From contig CAJQUW010007244.1 of NCBI GenBank assembly GCA_907163375.1, positions 330,001 through 394,000 of the forward strand: a stretch of 64,000 nucleotides of DNA, written 5' to 3'. Below the pieces are notes generated by a model. It searched no databases, had not been told where the DNA came from, and worked only from the letters and a program-made list of their open reading frames with translations. This stretch comes from Prostheceraeus crozeri (lineage: Eukaryota > Platyhelminthes > Polycladida > Euryleptidae). The position numbers and the translations under genes were made by a program. Shown here one piece after another: positions 1-11,206 of the stretch. Positions within the stretch are counted from its first letter, which is position 1. Every line of letters begins with the position of its first letter.

Positions 1-144
1 ACCTTTCAGCATGTAAATTTTGCCCAAATTTTTACTGAAACTTCAACATGCATGCAAACTAAAAATCTCAAAAATTAAACTTCATCTGACTTATTTTATG
101 AGATATAGAAAGAAGCTGATAGGGGTGGGGCGGTCCTGATAGGG
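1..144. mobile_element. End of a MITE cut by the window edge
   Basis: This stretch matches the last 140 bp of the element at 18308-19200, including the shared words TTTTGCCCA, TTTTACTGAAACTTCAACAT and the terminal GGTCCTGATAGGG. It is therefore one end of another copy of the same inverted-repeat element. The other end lies outside the window. No coding capacity is seen. Confidence 0.65.
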
Positions 145-148
145 TTAT

Positions 149-992
149 TAGCCTGCGGACCATTGGATCAAGTTATCGCGAGTCGCAACCGCAGAAGTAG
201 TTTGTCATTACAAAACGAATCTTCATTGTGACTTTTGAAAACATATTACAGACCGAATGAAACGAATTCATATGTCCCATTCTGCTAATGGAGAAATCAT
301 AAACAGGTTAATAACTCTAATTCATCATATTATTGCAAACATGGATGCCATTCTATCGAGGAATAAAATACAAAACAAAACGGTAAGTAAAATCCTCTAG
401 CATCAAAAGCCCCCAACTTGAAAACGAAGATTAGGTGCATTCTGCGTGTGTCCGTAGCGCAATGATGTACGGGAGTCAGGCTAATTCATGAAATGATGTA
501 ATGAAAGGCCAATTCATTTTTTCAGCCCGAGGTTCATGTTACACTGAGTTTCGAGATGGGCTTTCGTACAAGCCAGATTAATTGAATATCAATTTTATGA
601 ATCTTCTGAAGATGGATTCGGAGACGCAAGTGAGCATTGGTTGACACGGTAGAACACTCGCAATTTTACAAGTTTTCATTTGGGTAACATCCTCATTCCT
701 CATGTATGCCTTCATTTCATCTTGTAGAATATCAAAGTACCTCATATTCTAAGCCTCATATCAGTGATCCTTGTCTGTCCAAAAGATGACAGGCTGTGAT
801 TGAGATTAGGAGAAATGAGAAAAAGAAGACGGAAAGAATCGAAATACCCCGAGTTTCATAAAAAATACGCTCAGCTACATGCGGTGACTTAGTTTTTAAT
901 TACAATTATCATTTCATATTTGATTAAACTTGGTTAACTAGAGTGTTGATAAAACTGTTTTAAAAAGTGGCATAAAATATACAGAAACTGCT
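149..992. other. Gene-free AT-rich stretch
   Basis: I see no open frame longer than about 50 codons, no RNA gene and no repeat ends between the MITE end and the piggyBac element. Confidence 0.6.
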
Positions 993-996
993 TTAA

Positions 997-1009
997 CCCT
1001 TTCAGTACG
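997..1009 (+). repeat. piggyBac left terminal inverted repeat
   Basis: The sequence CCCTTTCAGTACG directly follows TTAA at 993-996 and pairs with 3980-3992. Confidence 0.9.
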
Positions 1010-1271
1010 GACGACACGCTGTACGTGTCATGTATCTATTAACAAATTAACGGAATTAGAATCAATGCAATAGTACGATTATACCGTGACACGCAGAGCC
1101 TGTCATAAAACCATCGGTGAATGTTTCTGAATTATGATCACTCTCAAAGGAAGGTTTCACGAAATAATTACGTAAGAATCGTTTTTGAACAGATCTTTGA
1201 AATATTCACACACCGACAGAGAATGTGATTTGGATAGTTGTTGCTGTTCGAATTGCGCATTCATTATCATA

Positions 1272-3035
1272 ATGAGCACGCAAAGTGGTCGGGGTATCCC
1301 CCCCCGGCGTTCTGCCATGATGCGGCGGTTTTGAATTTGGGATTTGATACAAACGAAGATGGCAGTTCAGGCAGTGAGATTGAAGATGAAATACAAGATA
1401 ATGACTTGCGAGATAACGACTCAAGTAGCAGCTCTGACGAAGATGCAGGTGGCAGCACTGGTGAATGGCGAACTGTCCAAAGTGGTACTGATTCCGTCAG
1501 ACGGACCAGAATTTACTGGAACTACAGGACTACATCCACGCTTAGAGATTCCAAATGAATTAGAAGATGATATGTTTTTCTTAAATCACTTTTTCACTGA
1601 CGACTTAATGCAAGATATATGCGACTACACAAACAACAGACTTTGGCAAGAATTAGTTGATAATCCTGAAAGCCAGAAATTACAAAACAGCAGACAAGTT
1701 ACAGTCAATGAAATCAGAAAGTTTATTGATGCAAGAAAGTTTATTGGATTGCAATTTTTAATGGCTTTGAACAAGAAGCCTACGCTTGCATCATACTGGA
1801 GTGGCGATTTGGTGTTTCGTCAAGAGATATTCTCGTCACCTGAATCTCTATCCCGTGACAGATTTCAGTTAATTTTGAACTATATTCGCTTTGCAGACCC
1901 AGAAAATTTGGAAAATGATTATTTAGCAAAAGTACGACCATTTCTGGAAAAAGTTAATAATATATGCCAAAATACATACCTACCAAACCGTCAGATTTCT
2001 ATAGATGAGACACTCATGCTGTTCAAAGGACGTTTAAGAATACGACAATATATCCCAAGCAAGCGTAGGAGGTATGGAATAAAGTCGTATGTATTGGCAG
2101 AATCCGAGTCGGGTTACGTTTGGAAGATGATGCTTCATGGTCTGAGTACTGAAAATCGGGCAGTCGGATTGTCTCATCGTGGTGCTGAAACATTATCAGT
2201 TACGGAGCGAATTGTGATACAATTATCACACGACCTGTTTAATCAAGGTTACCACGTTTATCTTGGTAACTTTTATACTTCCTGTAGATTAGCCCGATAT
2301 CTGTTTCGCAATGGTACATTTATGACTGGAACTGTAAAAGCGAACCGGGGCGTTCCGAGCGATTTAAAGCACTTAAATCTGCCTGTTAAGTCTCAAGCTT
2401 ATTCCCGCAACGGCGAAGTTCTTTGCGTAAAACTTGTGGATCAAAAGTCGTCTGGAAAGAAGACGGTTTACTTGATGGATACGTTTGCTGCTGCTGAAGA
2501 TGTTGAGGTCAGCCGCATAGTCAAAGGTGGATACCACGAAACGGTGAAGAAGTCACGATCTGTATTGAATTACAATGCCCATATGGGCGGTGTCGACCGG
2601 TTGGATGCCGCACTTCATCATTACGATATCAATCGGAAAAATTATACATGGTTTGTAAAGTACTGCTTGCACTTAATTCAAATCATGCATTACAATTCAT
2701 GGATTCTCTACAGGAAGAATGATGGTAAAATGAACTACCTAGATTACTGCATGAAATCTGTCAATCGTTTGGTCTTACAAACAGGTATTGGACGAAATCC
2801 TGTCGGAAGACCTCGCCTGGTACCACGATCAACAAACAATCGATGCTTGGAGGAACGGAATCCACAACATAAACTTGAACGCATACCAGCAAGGGAAGGA
2901 GAACCTCGACCTCACAAGAGATGCCGTGTTTGCTACCAAGCCGGAAAGCGGAAAGAAACTGTCTTCCGATGTGCTGATTGCCCTGGACAACCTGGTCTAT
3001 GTGCTGCTCCTTGTTTTTCAAAATATCATGAGTAA
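1272..3035 (+). pseudogene. piggyBac transposase (PGBD4-like), damaged
   Basis: The product would cut and paste the surrounding element at TTAA. From about 1500 to the stop at 3035 one frame runs without interruption and shows the DDE_Tnp_1_7 core: SIDETLMLFKGR with the first catalytic Asp, a YLGNFYTS block at the usual second-Asp site, and GGVDRLDAALHHY with the third. The C-terminus carries the Cys/His-rich cross-brace zinc finger (CRVC...CADC...C...CFSKYHE). The second catalytic position reads Gly (codon 2265-2267, GGT), where the family has Asp in DNFYTS, so activity is doubtful. An ATG at 1272 (MSTQSGRG) is the likeliest start. The acidic N-terminus (SEIEDEIQDND) lies in a second frame and the core in a third, so frame changes occur near 1330 and near 1480-1500. 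Sequencing error could explain some of this. Confidence 0.88.
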
Positions 3036-3979
3036 ACCTGAAACTTTTCGAAACGTATTATGGGTTTATTGCGTTGAATATATTTTGTAGTAATAGCAGT
3101 AAATGGCTTTTGATTTTCCGTTACATTCGAGGTGCAAAAGCAGAAGTAATTAAAAGTAAAGTAACATTAAAAGAGTAAATATAAAATTGAAATGAAAAAT
3201 GAGTGATTAATATTGAGTGGACTGTAAATAAAAGATGTGCAAATACATTGCAATAAACATAAAAAATTATACGCTCGAAAATATTTATAAATTTATATGA
3301 TCGGTAATTGGTAATTGGTAATCGGTTCTTTTTTAATTGCACAATTTCTAGGAAAACACGAGGTATATCTTATTCAGTCTTATTCAAAAAGCTTTCATGG
3401 CACACTCGATTGGGAAATTGGAACCAAGCATATAAGCCTATATGTCTTATATGTTTGGTTCCCATAATGTGTATAATACAAGCTCGAAATAGATTGTGTT
3501 GTTTTAAAAAGATTAGCAAAAATGTGTAGAATTATTTACTGTGGTCGTAATGAGAATTATTACTGTGTGAAATGAGAAATTAAGGAAAACTGTTTACGGT
3601 GTTATCATCGCATAGTACTGTACTTATTAGTCAAGTCAACTCTAAAACACCCAAAGATTTTGAGAACACCTATTTGCATTCCTTGTAGCAGTTTTCTCCG
3701 TCTTTTCTTCCGGAGAAAACATGTGCATCATGACAAGATCTAATGCTATTATCTGTTGCAATAACACCTCGAAATCACATAAAATGGACAAATAAAATAT
3801 AGAAAATATACCTATTTGACACCTCTGGCGTGTCACCGTAACAGTGGACAATGATAGTAACGACACGCATCGTGTGTCATCGTAACATCGAACAATGATT
3901 AATTTTCAAATTTTGTTACGTTGAATAATTATTGCATGACACACTGTGCGTGTCACTAGGACAGGTATCTTAATGATTT

Positions 3980-3992
3980 CGTGCTGAAAGGG
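3980..3992 (-). repeat. piggyBac right terminal inverted repeat
   Basis: Read on the minus strand it is CCCTTTCAGCACG, followed on the plus strand by TTAA at 3993-3996. Confidence 0.9.
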
Positions 3993-3999
3993 TTAAATA

Positions 4000-5490
4000 T
4001 AGATGATACCTTATATTTAAACTTATTATAAGAATAAGCTATTAAATTAGATAGTTATTGCTCAGAGTTATTATACCACATATCAAGAAATTATAAATCT
4101 TTATTTAAAGTTGCAGTATAGATAGAATACAGGGACAATTGGGTTCGATTTTTTGGAATTATATTTCTCAGTTTCCTTACCACCCTTAATGGAAACCTAG
4201 AGGCCTAGAAGCCATAGTTGGCACAATGTCTGCTGCTTTTAAATGAATTCTTGGCTTGACCTGGCTTGATTTGAGCATCACTATCCTGCAGAAGCAAAAA
4301 GTTATTAAGTTATTATACCCAAAAAAGTTGCGCTTGCGACAGATTTTCGAATCTAAAGTGTGACCGCAGATGCAATCACAACCAGATTTGATGAAATTAC
4401 GTCGTAATCGCAACCACAATTTTAGTAGCGGCCGCAATTGAGTTTCCTTCACAGCACCAGTCATATGATTATTTTCCCGAAGAAGTTTTACTGTAGCAAC
4501 AGGGTTACTTAATAACACTGCTATTAATCACATTATGAGTTGATCTGACACCCCAAACTGGTCTAAATATCTAAATAGCACTAAGAACTTAAATAACATT
4601 AATATACATTTAATTAATATGATGTCAGGCTGAAGATTGAATATGAGACTTAACAAAATAGTTACATCCACCAGTAAAGAATACTTACTTGGAAGTTATT
4701 CCTCAGTTGTATTTTTTCAACTTCACATTTTCACCCCACGTAGCAAGACGGTATTGAATAGAGAATTTGAAACAGGTCATCGATGAGCGAATCTCACCTC
4801 AAGTTCAAAAGAAAACCTCAACAAAGGAAAATCGTAAACCTAATATATTATCAGCTTCATCAGTCAACGGAAGAATGGCAGTTATCGTTTGCTAATGGAC
4901 GCATATTCATGGCTAAGGCTCTCAACGCGGCTATTCAACGTCTTTTGTTCCCAGTGGACAAAGGAGAAGATAATTAAATCTCGATGACCATAGGGTAACT
5001 ATTCCTGTGTTTTGAAAGTATATAGGAAGATGCAATCATGTAGCAATCTGAAGTATTCTTTCAGAAAATAATCGAAGCAGTGACACAAAATATATTAAAA
5101 GCACGACTGTTGAGACTTATTTATCTGAGGAAAATGTTCATTATCTAAAACAAGAAATTTTAGAATCTATAAATGATTTTTATCAGTGATATATTAAAAC
5201 ACATGAAAGATTAAACTAGCATCAAATTCATCCCTCTCTATTTTAAATTTGTCTGAGATTGGTATCACAAAAAAGAGCATATAGAAAACTTTGTAGAACT
5301 ACCTCTATCATGGTAGGAATGTCAAGTATGTCACATAATTATTCAAATATTGCATTTTTATGCATTTTTATCTGATGTAGATGTCCGGGCCTTGAAAACC
5401 ATTCTATACTTGAACTACCAGACATTGATTTTCAGGTATCGAGTATAATAATCATGGATATTATTATACATTGTAAGCTTATACTGTTAT
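4000..5490. other. No recognisable gene
   Basis: Only short open frames occur, for example 110 codons on the minus strand (4186-4518) and 64 codons on the plus strand (4783-4977). Neither resembles a family I know. The part next to 5500 may be further decayed PLE sequence. Confidence 0.5.
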
Positions 5491-5499
5491 ATATACTAT

Positions 5500-6065
5500 T
5501 ATATGTGTAGTGTACAAGCGCTGCAAGAAAAATCCCTTCATCGTTGAAGAGGATAAATCGAACAGAAAGTTAATTGAATTTCAAAAGGAAGGTTGCTTTG
5601 ATAAATCAGTTTTATCTAAACTTAAGTTTACTGACTGTCAGCCTGCTCACTTGTATGGTTTGCCAAAAGTGCATAAGAATAACAATGAGACATCATACTG
5701 GCCAATGTTTGTCAGAGTATTTGTGTAGCATATTGAAGCTATATTTACCTTCTACATAATGCTTTCAAAGATGCTTTTCAGTTCGTCAAGAACTGAAAAC
5801 CTTTGATGTCAAGAGTTAGCAGTCCATCGAGATGTGCAGTTTTGATGTCATCAATTTGTATGGTGATGCACCAATTTCCAGAACTGTTGACCACATCTTG
5901 ACTCTCATAGATTTTAATCATTTTCAGCTATTGAGAGCTGGTGCATTTGGCTTGCATAAATGTCATCTTTTCTTTTAACGACAAGCTCTATTCCCAAGTT
6001 GATGACATGGCCATGGGTTCAAAGATTGATCCGAGAATGGCCGCTTTTTCCATGAATATGAATTG
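5500..6065 (+). mobile_element. Decayed Penelope-like reverse transcriptase fragment
   Basis: Three PLE reverse-transcriptase blocks appear in order on the plus strand, though not in one frame. They are LYGLPKVHK (about 5650-5680), FDVINLYGDAPIS (about 5842-5880) and a block matching the family's GvsMGSPlAP motif, here MAMGSKIDPRMA (about 6005-6045). Order and spacing fit a PLE reverse transcriptase of which only the middle part is left. It is clearly older and more degraded than the PLEs at 29-41 kb, with several breaks and no endonuclease visible. Confidence 0.65.
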
Positions 6066-6390
6066 GTGATTGGGATGAAAGTCTGCAAAAGTCTTGAGGT
6101 ATATACAAAGTTATGCTGTGAACGAAACAATGAATGAATGAGTGAGTCATAGTATCATTAAGTAGAGGAGAGGTGACAAGCATGTATCAAAATATAATAA
6201 TAATAATAAATCGTTTATTTCAAAAAATCCCCAGTATTGAAAATCGTGGGGAACAGACATACAAATGGAAATTAACAAATTCATTTATCTTGAAAGTAAC
6301 AAGCAACAAATGGAAAGTTATTAATAAAGTAGCAAACGTAGACGTAACTGCCGCGGCACAAGAGCTAATTACATTGAAAAGCCATCGTTC

Positions 6391-7441
6391 TCAAGTTTTG
6401 ACATGACGATCACAAATGATTTCTTTCGGAGGGAGTTCATGTATTTTGGCAACAAATTTCCGAGAATGACGAAGTCGTGTCCACCCAATCACAATACGTC
6501 GGTAGTCCAGGGGAATGAAAGAAGGACACATGCACCGGCTGGAACCACAAATAATACGATGACTTCGTTTTTGTATGCATTCGAGGATGTCTGATTCTGC
6601 AACATTTAACTGTACAAATAAGGGCCCACAATATTCTACAAGACCTCTGACACATGCGTTGTATATTGTCACAATATCATCCTTGCTGACAAATGACCGT
6701 AGATGTCTAAGAACATGTAGGGCCTAGTCTGGAAGACGCCTTCCGCGAAATGCTGACAACATGAGGTTTCCAACTAAGATGGTTGTTAAAGATCACTCCC
6801 AGCAACTTCATCTGATTAACCATTGTGATGCCATTAAGTTTGAAACCAGATAAGTCACAATTTGATGATGCAGTGATCATCATTTGCTCACTTTTCTCAA
6901 TGTTGATGCTCATGCGATTGGTTGCCATCCAATCGGACACACTTTGAACTGCATCGAGAAGTGGGCTTACAGCGGCCTCCCTCTTAATGACGCCACATAT
7001 AAATATGTCATCCGCATATTTCACCAAGCAGTTGTCAGAAGAAATTTGTAGATCAGACACAAAATATTTGAATAAATGAGGGCCGACTGATGATCCTTGG
7101 GGGATTCCGCTGAGTACCTTAAACAGCTTTCCGGCGTATTTTGAGCTTCGTATTTTCTGATAACGGTTAGAGAGGTGGTTTACCTATGAATGTCACTAAA
7201 AAAGGATCGAAATTATCTTGCAGCATTTTGTTGATGAGACACACACGATGAGACGATGAGACAGACGATGAGACACACGATCGAATCCCTTAGCCATATC
7301 GATCGAAATAAGATGGCATGCGTCAACTCCAGGGGTTGAAAGGGCATTTGCAATATAATCACTTAATCGAATAAGGGCACATGCTGCGGAGCTGCGTTGT
7401 CGATAAGCAAATTAATTGCAATATATGTGTTTTCAATATCC
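6391..7441 (-). pseudogene. LINE ORF2, second part of the reverse transcriptase and C-terminus
   Basis: This continues ORF2 beyond the insertion. Recognisable blocks are ALIRLSDYIANAL then HLISIDMAKGFDRVSH (about 7410-7245), GIPQGSSVGP (about 7115-7085), CLVKYADDIFICG with the catalytic YADD (about 7035-6995) and MKLLGVIFNNHLSW (about 6812-6770). The C-terminal segment at 6672-6391 has the usual CR1/Jockey look. The blocks lie in different frames; one frame change falls in a short tandem repeat at 7238-7283, and more occur between 7230 and 7120 and near 6700. It is the target-primed reverse-transcription enzyme of the LINE, no longer functional. Confidence 0.8.
7238..7283. repeat. Short tandem repeat inside the LINE
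   Basis: The word ACGATGAGAC and variants of it repeat about four times at a place where the LINE protein needs only one copy (the VSH residues after MAKGFDR). This is a local expansion that also changes the frame. Confidence 0.75.
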
Positions 7442-8298
7442 CGGTGTTACACTATGCGTTTTCCGTCACTTTCTTTTACCGGTCGGCAATTGTAAAGGTG
7501 TTTACAATTGCCCACCGGAAATAGAAAGTGGGTTTAAATGACCATTACTTAAAAACCGCGTTTTTCTTTTACTCCCCGAGATTAAATATGACTATCTCAT
7601 GTGTGTATTTTACCCCTTTCAATATTCTCTAACCCCCTTCAGCTATCAATTGAATCCCATATCAGAATATAAAACGAAATTTCCATTATACATTATATTT
7701 CTTAGGGTGACAACCATTTACTAATTTCTTAAGTCTTACACCGTTGTTGCTTCTTACTTTTCCAGAATTAATCTTCTGTCCTGTCGATTTCCGTACTGTG
7801 TAGTACAAAGTACCATTTGAAAAGGAGTAATTGCTGGCCTTACTCCTTACTCTTCTTTTCATTGCTTTATCCGCTTGTTCTGGATAAGGTCCATCTCTCA
7901 AATAAATGTGGATATGCTTGTCAGATATTTCTTGGTCTGTCCCTACTTTGGACGGACCACGGGTCTTCTTTGCAGAGACCGCACCATCAGATTGTAGCAT
8001 TACATTCATTTTCAGTAAACGATTGCATGAAAGACCACCGTAACCCATGTATTTTGTAGGCCAGTGTCTACAACTCAGTGACCTTAACTTACTGCCATTC
8101 GACAGCAACAGTACATGCCATAGAAATTCTAATGTTGACCAATACATGCAGGCGGAAACAGAGAAACGACGGAAATAGAATACGCTGATTATGTTGTGAC
8201 TTTCTTTAACCTAGGGGGTCATTTAGTAACGCAGATTTCTGATTCTCTTTTTCCGATCAGCAAAACAGTTGAGGGGGTAAAAGAAAAGCATAACACCG
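7442..8298 (-). mobile_element. Element inserted into the LINE, with integrase-like fragment
   Basis: The LINE reverse transcriptase stops matching at about 8298 and resumes at about 7442. The two edges of the intruder are inverted copies: CCGGTGTTACAC on the plus strand at 7441, and CCGGTGTTATGC on the minus strand at about 8300, with patchy similarity further in. I could not find a convincing target duplication. The insert carries one integrase-related fragment and is otherwise non-coding. It looks like a short internally deleted or non-autonomous copy, younger than the LINE it landed in. Confidence 0.6.
7686..8147 (-). pseudogene. Integrase N-terminal-like fragment
   Basis: This 153-codon frame has a central stretch of the type HIYLRDGPYP, then KRRVRSKASNYSFSNGTLYY. 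It resembles the segment just before the zinc-binding domain of gypsy-class, Ginger and KRBA2-type integrases (consensus: YL..G.yP, KRriR..A..F.v.nG.LYY). The zinc-binding and DDE parts are missing, so it is a broken remnant. Which element class it came from (LTR kin, Ginger DNA transposon or other) cannot be decided from so little. Confidence 0.45.
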
Positions 8299-9776
8299 GC
8301 TGTAACGGCGAAACAGTTCTTTTTCAAATATTCGTACTGGCATTGGTAAGAGGGATATAGGTCGCGTCTCGAATAAGTTCGGATTTGATGTTTTCGGCAG
8401 AGGCACAACGTCTGCAATCTTCCAAAGGTAAGGGAAATTTGCAGTCTCAAGACACTTGTTGAAAATTCTGCATAGAGTATCTGAAAGTACTGACGCCATC
8501 TTGACCCAGAGAATAGATGGAATTCCATCCGACCCGCAAGATTTTTGAGGATTAACACGCTTCAAAAGTTTTTCAACATCAAATTGTTCAAAGAGGAAAG
8601 GAACGATGAATGGCAAAGACGGCATGGACACTGGATCATTCTGCATAACTGAAGAGTACTGAGTAGTGAGAGAATCAAGTATATCAGGCACCGACGTATT
8701 GGAAGCGCATTTTGTCAACCAGTTCGAGTCACTATTCGATCCAGCCACCTTCTTATGAATATTCCAAATCGAAAAATTCTGCATTTTCATGCGTCTACCC
8801 CACATTTGCTTGGCATTGAAGATTGCAGTTTTCACCTTGTCACGAAAGTGAGCATGTTCTTCCTAGGTACGGGAACGATAGGCCCAATAGCGTTTATTCA
8901 TCAGCAATTTAATTGTTGAATTGATCCACGGCTTATCTTTTTGACTGTTCTTAACATAGTCGAAAGGTAATTTCAGTAGCCCATCATTCAGCACTCTGTA
9001 GAAAGTACAACACATTTCATCTAAATCCATGTTCGAGAACAACATGTCGAAGTCGATGTCATTGAATTGATTCGCGAGAGAACTGAGATTGGAGTCCCGA
9101 AAGTCAAATACCTTTCTGAACTCATGCTTTTCGTGGAACTCATTGACAGGTCGAACTTGAACAACTACGTGATCACTGGAAGCAAGGGGAGTATGGTAAG
9201 ATGGTTCACGATGATGTGGAGATAAATCGTCTGACATCAAGATCAAGTCGAGTATGGAATTATCACGTGTGGGCTCTTTGACCAAGTTGTTCAACGAAAA
9301 ACCATTTACCAAGGCTTCAGGTTTAACTCGATTGAAATCGCCGACAACAATGACTGGAGTACTAATCTAAGTATCCAAATGACCATCCAACAACGATGTA
9401 ATATAGTCAAAAGCAGTTCGTCTGGACACCGAGTTCATTGCTTGCCCATGTGGAAAGTATAGCAAAAGCAGCAGACATGAGAAACCATTTTGTGCTGTCC
9501 TCAATAGCAAAAGTTCTGCATCAGAATTTATTGATCTATCTTCTAGGACGCAGACGCTGTAACTGCTCTTTATCCAAGCGCAAACTCCGCCGCCTTTACC
9601 AGTCAGTCTATCAGCGCGGTGTGTAGAATATCCATGCAAGTTAACGACGTCGTTTGGGACAGAAGAAGAAAGCCAACTTTCGGTAACACAAATAAAATCA
9701 CATTTTGCTTCAGATACGAAAGCGAAGAGTTCATCAGTTTTATTCCATATTGACCTTGCATTTGTTAAACATATAG
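8257..9776 (-). pseudogene. LINE ORF2, endonuclease and first part of reverse transcriptase
   Basis: One reading frame holds the apurinic-type endonuclease: NARSIWNKTDELF, VTESWL with the conserved Glu, GKGGGVCAWI, VIVVGDFN, LDLILMSD and SSDHVVV with the catalytic SDH. It then continues into the start of the reverse transcriptase (SCGSDGIPSILW, DVVPLPK, RPISLLP, RIFEKELF). It begins with ICLTNARS near 9776, overlapping the end of ORF1. Two in-frame TAG codons (9367-9369 and 8863-8865) interrupt it, and the real frame ends where the insert begins at about 8298. The endonuclease would nick the target DNA and the reverse transcriptase copy the LINE RNA there. Confidence 0.85.
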
Positions 9777-10499
9777 ACGGATGAGTACAATTTTCCCTCG
9801 ACGTATGAGTACATCTTCACCAGCTTCTCTACGGGACTTCAATTCCTCCTCCAATCGTCGTCGTTGCTCCATCTGGGCAGATGTGAGGTCAGGTCTTATG
9901 TAGACATTACCATACTCTACGCTCCGTTTCAATTGCCGACAGTTAAGCAAGCAATTATGCTTGTCTTCATTCGTCTTAAAGCGTATTTTGACTGGTCTGG
10001 GTTTCCTCGCATTCATCCTCCTCGTTCCAAGACGTTTAAAAGAGACAACACTGCTGCTCTCAACAGAAATTTCAGACAACAATTCAGAAATTGTAGACTC
10101 ATCGATCGAGGATTCCTCTTCTTCATCATCTGAACTGGACGAAGGCTCGGTCAGACCAAACACAATGACATTGGACATTTTCTCTCGGCGTTGTTCATAT
10201 TCATCAATAGTCGAGTGAATAATGGCACTGACGTCACAGTTTGATTGAGCATTGACTTTCTTGTGCAGAGCAACTAATTCTTTTTCAAAAGCTGACATAC
10301 GATTGATTAAATCACTAACTGTTATTGATTTGCAGGCATTACATTGATAAGACAAATTATCACATGTTGATATTGATTTCATGATTGCAGCAGAGACCCC
10401 CGAACAGTCCTTCTTCGCACGGAAGCTATTCTTGCATACACTGCAGCTTATTACTAGATCTGTGTCAATCGTCAAGTTGCACATGCAGCACAATACCAA
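9765..10499 (-). CDS. LINE ORF1 protein with PHD-like finger
   Basis: This frame of about 240 residues is uninterrupted. The N-terminus has a PHD-type pattern (CCMC...CSVC...DCSGV...YQCNAC), although the usual His before the fifth zinc ligand reads Lys. A heptad-like, charged segment follows (about residues 65-110), then NVIVFGL and a Ser/Glu-rich loop, then an RRM/transposase_22-like part (RPVKIRFKTNEDKHNCL). ORF1 proteins of CR1-group LINEs bind their own RNA. The frame opens at 10528 without an early ATG; the first Met is at 10484, inside the zinc finger, so the original start codon may be lost. It overlaps the start of ORF2. Confidence 0.75.
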   Translation of the reverse strand: MVLCCMCNLTIDTDLVISCSVCKNSFRAKKDCSGVSAAIMKSISTCDNLSYQCNACKSITVSDLINRMSAFEKELVALHKKVNAQSNCDVSAIIHSTIDEYEQRREKMSNVIVFGLTEPSSSSDDEEEESSIDESTISELLSEISVESSSVVSFKRLGTRRMNARKPRPVKIRFKTNEDKHNCLLNCRQLKRSVEYGNVYIRPDLTSAQMEQRRRLEEELKSRREAGEDVLIRRGKIVLIRLYV

Positions 10500-10530
10500 T
10501 TGTTTTGTTACATAGAAATAAACAGTTTAT

Positions 10531-11200
10531 CTGAAGTTCGCTAGAATGGAAATTGACTCAAGGTCGCGGCACATCCGGGGGAACTAAGTTGGGGCATGAA
10601 GAACCAATTAAAAGCTTCGATTTACTCATGTGACTGATTATAGCCCAATGACACAGCCGTTGACAAGTGTATCTAAGTGAAAATGCGTGCGATTTATGTG
10701 CCGTTGTTGTGCATTGCATGAAGCTTAATTTCCATTCTAGAGGTTTTATTGTTGTCAATTTCTATGTTTTGTTACGTCACTGTACGTACAACGAAGAACT
10801 GAATAAGATTCAGCAACAAACACCTGAGGAAGAGAAAAGTTAGGATAACTTTTTATCTTACTATCTTGAACCACGTCTGAGAGTATATTTGATATCACCA
10901 ACACAGGAGGATCACGACCATACAAAAATTTTCACTCAAACCACAAGTTAAGCAGTATAATCACGATATAATGGTCAGTGACGAGACACAGCGAACACAC
11001 AACCGTCGCGCACGACAACTTTCCATTATTCCATATATAAACATCGTTTTCATTTTGATTTGAAAATAATTATTTTATGTTATTAATCAAGTTTATTTGG
11101 AATTTTTATTAGCACATCACACCCAGCAGCAGTTTAGTAACCCCATTATTAATCCTATTATTTAATCGCAGGCAAGGTTTATATTATTAAATTAAATTCA
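10531..11200. other. LINE leader or flank, no gene
   Basis: This probably includes the 5' untranslated part of the LINE. A weak inverted repeat is visible (CATAGAAAT near 10511 and ATTTCTATG near 10758; AGAATGGAAATT near 10543 and AATTTCCATTCT near 10728). I see no coding signal. Confidence 0.4.
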
Positions 11201-11206
11201 AGGTAT

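Larger units (their letters stand above)
997..3992 (+). mobile_element. piggyBac DNA transposon, full length
   Basis: The element is flanked on both sides by TTAA (993-996 and 3993-3996), the hallmark piggyBac target duplication. Its ends are inverted repeats: CCCTTTCAGTACG on the left, and CCCTTTCAGCACG read inward from the right, 12 of 13 matching. Short palindromic subterminal motifs of the type GACAC...GTGTC recur inside both ends (about 1009-1030 and 1086-1105 on the left; 3818-3836, 3860-3880 and 3936-3956 on the right). They are plausible transposase-binding repeats. The one gene is a transposase on the plus strand, followed by about 950 bp of non-coding sequence with a possible AATAAA signal near 3228. 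Clean ends suggest a fairly young insertion; the gene itself shows damage. Confidence 0.93.
6188..10530 (-). mobile_element. CR1-like non-LTR retrotransposon (LINE), nearly full length
   Basis: Reading the minus strand from about 10530 down to 6188 gives ORF1 with a PHD-like finger, then an apurinic-type endonuclease and a reverse transcriptase in ORF2. The 3' end is a short (TTA)n tail at 6188-6210, as CR1-group LINEs often have. A separate element of about 860 bp (7442-8298) sits inside the reverse transcriptase. ORF2 also holds in-frame TAG codons, so the copy is dead. The 5' end is unclear; untranslated leader may extend past 10530 to about 11030. Without the insert the element is about 3.5 kb. 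Confidence 0.85.

Noticed and set aside
7238-7283. Short regular repeats considered as a CRISPR-like array
   Set aside because: There are no spacers, the unit is 10 bp, and it lies in a LINE gene.
10506-10775. Weak inverted repeat upstream of LINE ORF1
   Set aside because: Matches are short and broken, with no flanking duplication; I cannot tell an element from chance.
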